A DNA stretch of 64,000 nucleotides from Marinilabiliaceae bacterium UBA5488. Lineage in GTDB: Bacteria; Bacteroidota; Bacteroidia; Bacteroidales; Marinilabiliaceae. The stretch's first letter is position 1. Each line of letters begins with the position of its first letter. Below the pieces are notes generated by a model. It did no database searches. It worked only from the letters and a program-made list of their open reading frames with translations, and had not been told where the DNA came from. The stretch is taken from contig DIPM01000035.1 in assembly GCA_002427105.1 (NCBI GenBank), positions 1 to 64,000 on the forward strand. Direction: 5' to 3'. Of this stretch, positions 61,001 through 64,000 are shown in pieces. A program made the position numbers and the translations under genes.

Positions 61001-64000
61001 TTGTTTTGGAGAAAATGGTAATTTGGTTTTCAGTGCAACAGGAGGTACGCCTATTGCAGCCACGGCCCCAGCTCCTGATTATTATAATTTTTCAATTCTT
61101 CCTGTCAGCGGCATTGCCATAACCGGGACCATCGAGGTTGGAGAAACCATTGATGTGCAAGCAGACTTGCCGGCTTCACAACAATTGCCTGCCGGAGCTT
61201 ACCAACTGATCGTTACCGATGGTGTTACCTGCTTTGATGTTGTTTCCTTTACCATTGCCGAACCTGATGAGTTAGCTGTTGTGATCGAGAGCCGTCAGCA
61301 TATTAAATGTTTCGGGGCATCCGAAGGTGCGATCACGGTTTCCGTTGCCGGTCGCCCCGGCGGCACGGCTTATACTTTTGAATGGCAAGAGTATGATGGT
61401 ATAAACTGGACTACGATTGCCGGCGAGACTGCCGCTACAATTTCCGATCTTGCCGCCGGCATTTACAGGGTGCGCGCTACAGAAACAGCAAGCCCTTCCT
61501 GCACATCTGAGTTTTCAGGTTCCATAACCATTGGTCAGCCAGGCGTGGATTTGACTGTAGATGCCACACCTACTGATATTACTACCTGTCACGGAGATGC
61601 TACCGGCAGCGTGCGCTTGTCGGTCACTGGTGGCACGGCGCCCTATATCATTGAGTATGGAACTGAAACTATTTCATGGAATGGTCTGAACGATTACGTG
61701 GTAACTGGTCTGTTGGCAGGGACTTACGACTTTACCATAACCGATGACAATGGCTGTTTTGAGGATGAGAATGGTGTTACTATAGACGAACCCTTGCTTT
61801 TTGAAGCCTCTGTTGCCGATTGGGGAATAGACTGTGAAACTCCAAATACGGGATGGATTGAACTTAATGTTTCAGGAGGCTTGAATGCCGGCGGCTTTGA
61901 CTACCGGGTTCAGGTGATCCGTCAGGAAAATAATCAGGTTTTTCACAACCAGACGCACAGCAATCCTGCCGGGGGTACTGTTTCAGTCTCTGCTTTGCCG
62001 GCGGGGAGATACACGGTGCGGGTCTGGGACGCTAATTCTACTGCAATCGATGGTTGCCGTCACATCTTCGAGGTGGAGCTGCGCAATATGGTAATTAACG
62101 CCAATGTTATTGATGCAACATGCGATGGACGCGATAACGGCAGCATTGAGGCCATAGTAACAGGCGGATCCGGTGATTATAGCTACAGTTGGAAGGGGCC
62201 TGATGGTTTTACTTCTACTCTATACCTGATCGACAACCTTGAACCGGGCACTTACGAGCTGACGGTTACGGATAATATAAACGGATGTGTTTCTGCACTG
62301 CGTACCTATACAATTGATTACAGCTATACTTTAGCAGTAACGACCATTGATTCAGATGTTTCTTGCTTTGGAGGTAATGATGGCAGTAGTACAGCTGTGC
62401 CAACAGGCGGCACTGAACCCTACTTCTATTTGTGGGAAGAGGAAGTCACACCCGGAACTTGGTCGTCACTGACCAATACCGCCACGCTGAGCAACCGGAC
62501 TGCCGGTACTTACCGGGTTACTGTGACCGATGCCAATAATTGTGAGGAAGTAAGCGCCAATGTGGTGATTGGCGAACCGGTTGATTTCTCTGTAGCTTCA
62601 ATTACTTACATCCGGGAAACGGTTTTCTGTAACGGAGGTGCCGACGGTAGTTTTACGGTGAATATGGATCGTACCGGCAATTTTGAATACAGCATTGATG
62701 CCGTCAACTGGCAGATATTACCGACTTTTGAAGGTTTGGCCCCGGGCAGTTACCGCATTTCGGTGCGAGACAGGGTTAGGGATTTAAGCCATCCTTCGCC
62801 CTATTGTGCCAAGTACGAGGTAGAAACAGTTACCATTCTGGATGCAACTCCTGTAGTTGTAACACTTGACAACCAGGTTGATGTGGCTTGCTATGGGGAG
62901 GCAAGCGGTGAATTGAGAGTAGTTGCAAGTGGAGGTACAGCTCCATACAATTATCAGTGGTACAGGGTGATGCCAACGGGAAATATTCCTCAGGAGGGGA
63001 AAACAGCTGAGACAGCTGGCAATCTTGTTGCAGGAAGTTATTTCGTGGAAGTGAGAGACGATAATGATTGCTTAACAGTTTCCGATACATACACGCTTAC
63101 TCAGCCTGCATCTCCGGTTGCTATTAGTGTTAGCTCTATACAAAATGTTTCGGCCCTGGGTGGTAGTGATGGCAGGGTTACTATAAGTATTGCTGGAGGA
63201 ACTCCCGGCTATTCTGTAAGGTGGTACTCAGGAGATACACCAAGTGGTCCTGTGATTGGCACAGGTGTGACTTTGAGTGGCCTAAGTGAGGGCAACTATA
63301 CTGTTGAGGTAAGTGATGATGCCGGATGTGTAGCGGATAGGACTATTACAATATCAGAACCCGGGTCCGCATTGACTCTAAGTCGCAGTATAACCAATGC
63401 CGGTCCATGCTTTGGTGCTACAAATGGTGTTATCGAACTTACAGCTAATGGTGGTGCGGCGCCTTATACATTTACACTTATAAAGAATCCGGATACAGAG
63501 ATTACCAGTACCAATATATCTGGTAATTATGCCCAATATGAAGGACTGGGAGCAGGCTTTTACACTGCACGGGTTAGGGATAATAATGGAACTGTAGTAG
63601 AACTGGTCAATCTTGAAATTAGCCAGCCGGCTCCTCTTGAAATTTCTTATTTCAATCCTGTTAATGCCACCTGCTTTGGTGCAAATGATGGAATCTTACG
63701 TTTTAGCATTAGTGGTGGAACTCCTTCCGTTAGTGGGGACTATGCTTATGTGCTTTCACGTGGCAATGGCAGCGATCTTGTTGGTAGTGGATCAGTAAAC
63801 GAAGAAATATCAGGCTTAGTGCCCGATGACTATAGTCTTAGAGTTTATGACGCCTCCAGCGTATGTATGGTAGAGCAAAGCTTTACTATTACTGAACCTG
63901 ATGATATTAGTATCGTTGAAACCCTTACTCCTGCTTCTTGTAATGGAGATAGCGATGGCAGCATTCGCATTGAAGTAAGTGGTGGAGCCTCAGGTGCCTT
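55062..64000 (+). CDS. Giant SprB-like secreted repeat adhesin, 5' part (runs off the window)
   Basis: From ATG 55062 one frame stays open to the last base, 2,979 codons; I checked the frame at several points. Signal peptide MGYRFLLSVFILLGSFLTPI and on to KAQ. Residues about 30-1525 are Ig-like modules with paired Cys (YTVEATGCNG, YTVRATRNGC; also FNPSVAGVGIHRIT-type modules). From about 59640 there are around 17 SprB-type repeats of 75-105 residues, each of the form CfG-S-G-i-v-GGT-PY ... L-aGtY-v-v-D--GC ... EP (for example ATCFGANDGILRFSISGGTP). SprB of Flavobacterium is a motile surface adhesin secreted by the type IX system. The C-terminus lies outside, so the sorting domain is not visible. 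Sequence composition is higher in GC than in the flanking spacer. Confidence 0.85.
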   Translation, partial: MGYRFLLSVFILLGSFLTPIHKIKAQVFLDVTYSTCGGNGAFITGQQLLEGIGMPSGLRTGNITWNIPSSLTSVPANNKALNPVISGFVHGNYYVVEVRTNSNKHNYRIRIEATQSIGPYELTSVNGTGDVLLDNTTSYAVPFNLAPTDGSSYQYYYTNDGDINETSGPLANPNPWNFNPTNQAEVYSVYGVVSKTVGGLACKARSNEIQIADEKVVLEVVGGGSICDGATTPLPLSVKPYVSTYTYTWYKDGVSVGNGDSYTINRSSGSWQGTYSVVVTDGATLIATSENVIVGNYQLTAGLIANGLTAFCGDVSSELTGSALSSEGNNLDYRWENSGTAVPAGSGFIASGVSSLSETETYTTTGSYRFVVRESDNPLCYAQSPAVLVESTIEANVLPVSGSSACEGNLINNITLPGSEVGVTYRLMYDNGSGTKVMVQEWNSDGTSHTFSPVSAVGSYTVEATGCNGIVQMNGGPFVISALPNETLPVVLSGTGCEGDPHTITVQGSEAGVSYQLFRGATAASLVTPSTGGDLIFSGVTTAGDYTVRATRNGCTVTLDQDVRIGVVPAAQTFSPSTACAGTPFTLTLANSEAGVQYTIYNAANASLYSQYSPGGPLSFTVNQPVGTYTIVAENGDGCTFDIGSFTLQAPPSTTYTLQTAATPACQVNGPHTISLSNSQPGFIYRLLRGATVVSSVEAPAAGGILDLASTSVAGTYTVEVSNGGCMLPMTTSLTIVAQPNNIPVVAGDYCDGDDVEVRLNTSQNGAIYRLYRDGVAYASEVEVTGTGGAIVFADKFPPGTYTVGASFVSGACERIMTGQVVVNALPNVEINPFSDHYCADAGTVTIGGRPQVGTNDWWVSGFATNPTWFTEAGSTATINVIDLLNTQLGASDRVSLTFNYHYQDPVTGCEARASELITFVDDQSDNLNFQFRMAATAPWSNFAGDLVTCQSIDDILLQALFIDTNSPTTSGVFTTNGPAGSITNTGTGDEGAAIFHPSVAGNGLWAVTYTYTDPASGCEADITYNIQVGTTLSLHGLGAQYCADNNVDQEWYGLPVGGELIVAKDGGPTESVWLLNPANRYMFNPQAKGAGDYEVTYRFTSDPGGANECVNEITQEITVRAELNAAFDTDDNRRIYCLTNGPVVLDPAPVAGSSYTGTGVGMGVFNPSVAGVGIHRITRTVQDGFCSASEWIDVDVVAPDVAVVLDQYEFCYNETGLFPVEAGDMPVVGGVYSRDQADKTVAYTFSTNAVNALFRFQADGVTRVYGSAFTVSDGNTPIYFDPSRVPAIGGSDNSINIYLEYDSPVDEGGCEVYTVQPILVKSVQAVNFGTTEPMEFCQNTSPVIMEGRFSGSGTAVGSGYFSADFPMNNLVDGAGTGNNGRALFDPSLVTPTSAYQITYHYENPNGCISTRTKSFQIKAAPIKQRVTPVDPNGGIFCQGSGGVTIGLQGTQIDVRYILQKDGVDVDATVQFIDGQLPGNTPRTFPNAVTVPGVYTVRAIMIGIADGCDAQMEGSVIVDEKVVVGVMESKTHETCDGSIDGSLEFSAYGGVTPYTFTLSNGDVSASGVFTGLAAGTYSVTIEDAAGCDVDLNNIVINPGNTIAVSSSEVKDVVCFGESNGTFTVTTTGLPSGNYEFLLSGSATWVSNGTGKYVFSNLPAGTYDVTVRDADNPGCQTVMTPSVVIAQPTAAVSMADFDITDITCSLANTGEIEVEATGGHTTGGFNYVLYKEVSPGFWVNIAASPASVALGTPYTFPTLFAGNYRVVATDSEGCSVTEEYTVDGPASLPIITLSGDEIVHVSQAGLSDGSIQIAITGGMEPYNIVWTEIDALGGTPVGVPLTSGVYRQENLSAGFYRVTVLDGNGCDDVLEAEILDNAISAFDLTYTSVNPGPCFGSTNGRINLRAVGGITPYLSLTLTNTSGVLQIPHSAGNSFANYENLAAGNYNAIVVDSRGVSLSETIELTQPAAPVAVSHTVADADCFGENGNLVFSATGGTPIAATAPAPDYYNFSILPVSGIAITGTIEVGETIDVQADLPASQQLPAGAYQLIVTDGVTCFDVVSFTIAEPDELAVVIESRQHIKCFGASEGAITVSVAGRPGGTAYTFEWQEYDGINWTTIAGETAATISDLAAGIYRVRATETASPSCTSEFSGSITIGQPGVDLTVDATPTDITTCHGDATGSVRLSVTGGTAPYIIEYGTETISWNGLNDYVVTGLLAGTYDFTITDDNGCFEDENGVTIDEPLLFEASVADWGIDCETPNTGWIELNVSGGLNAGGFDYRVQVIRQENNQVFHNQTHSNPAGGTVSVSALPAGRYTVRVWDANSTAIDGCRHIFEVELRNMVINANVIDATCDGRDNGSIEAIVTGGSGDYSYSWKGPDGFTSTLYLIDNLEPGTYELTVTDNINGCVSALRTYTIDYSYTLAVTTIDSDVSCFGGNDGSSTAVPTGGTEPYFYLWEEEVTPGTWSSLTNTATLSNRTAGTYRVTVTDANNCEEVSANVVIGEPVDFSVASITYIRETVFCNGGADGSFTVNMDRTGNFEYSIDAVNWQILPTFEGLAPGSYRISVRDRVRDLSHPSPYCAKYEVETVTILDATPVVVTLDNQVDVACYGEASGELRVVASGGTAPYNYQWYRVMPTGNIPQEGKTAETAGNLVAGSYFVEVRDDNDCLTVSDTYTLTQPASPVAISVSSIQNVSALGGSDGRVTISIAGGTPGYSVRWYSGDTPSGPVIGTGVTLSGLSEGNYTVEVSDDAGCVADRTITISEPGSALTLSRSITNAGPCFGATNGVIELTANGGAAPYTFTLIKNPDTEITSTNISGNYAQYEGLGAGFYTARVRDNNGTVVELVNLEISQPAPLEISYFNPVNATCFGANDGILRFSISGGTPSVSGDYAYVLSRGNGSDLVGSGSVNEEISGLVPDDYSLRVYDASSVCMVEQSFTITEPDDISIVETLTPASCNGDSDGSIRIEVSGGASGA

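Noticed and set aside
59640..64000. CRISPR or DNA-level tandem array
   Set aside because: Repeats are at the protein level, 75-105 residues long and diverged in DNA sequence; there is no constant direct repeat with spacers.

Overview
The window looks like chromosome from a member of the Bacteroidota, probably Bacteroidales/Marinilabiliales. Several things point there: RprXY-type two-component genes, a BtuB/BtuG cobalamin uptake pair, ExbB-X-ExbD-ExbD clustering, several promoters of the TTTG-N(17-24)-TAnnTTTG type, few strong Shine-Dalgarno sites, and a giant SprB-like repeat protein. No phage, insertion sequence, CRISPR array or rRNA was seen. One tRNA is present, tRNA-Arg(CCG).

Region by region. 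1-0.9 kb: a truncated lipoprotein gene and a small outer-membrane barrel. 1.1-3.3 kb: rprY/rprX. 3.4-5.7 kb: the acpP-fabF-rnc operon, with a long hairpin at the start of the rnc message. 5.8-11.4 kb: purN, an M23 peptidase, a YitT-type membrane protein and leuS, followed by tRNA-Arg. 11.8-15.1 kb: cupin lipoprotein, ung, a GH11 xylanase lipoprotein, a small Rof-like protein and an Asp/Glu-racemase-family protein. 15.3-23.2 kb: ndh, then a cobamide locus on the minus strand: cobalamin riboswitch, btuB, btuG, cobU, cobT, cobS, cobC. 23.6-29.7 kb: pirin, then a minus-strand run with a BtuFCD-type ABC transporter, a CE15-like esterase, a DUF2867 protein and a GNAT. 29.7-36.7 kb: dprA, aroB, aroA, a long acyl-CoA dehydrogenase, a cold-shock-domain protein and Hsp20. 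36.8-43.4 kb: MATE exporter, SOD, folE, porin-like barrel and a large receiver/ATP-grasp fusion protein. 43.8-49.7 kb: a TetR-controlled TolC-HlyD-ABC2-ABC2 efflux operon without an ATPase. 49.7-54.6 kb: ExbB/ExbD module, tatD and gdhA. 55.06 kb to the end: one uninterrupted open frame of more than 2,970 codons for a secreted SprB-like repeat protein that runs off the window.

The clearest functional theme is cobamide acquisition. BtuB and BtuG take up corrinoids at the outer membrane under riboswitch control, a nearby FecCD-type ABC transporter could carry them inward, and CobU/T/S/C rebuild the lower nucleotide loop. The enzymes for de novo corrin ring synthesis are not in the window. A second theme is plant polysaccharide attack (GH11 xylanase plus CE15-type glucuronoyl esterase), and a third is the cell surface (ExbBD, SprB-like adhesin, TolC exporter).

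All calls come from reading motifs and gene order; no database search was run. The least understood items are the receiver/ATP-grasp protein (40397-43369), the hairpins inside rnc and inside the cob operon, and the ATPase-less exporter.
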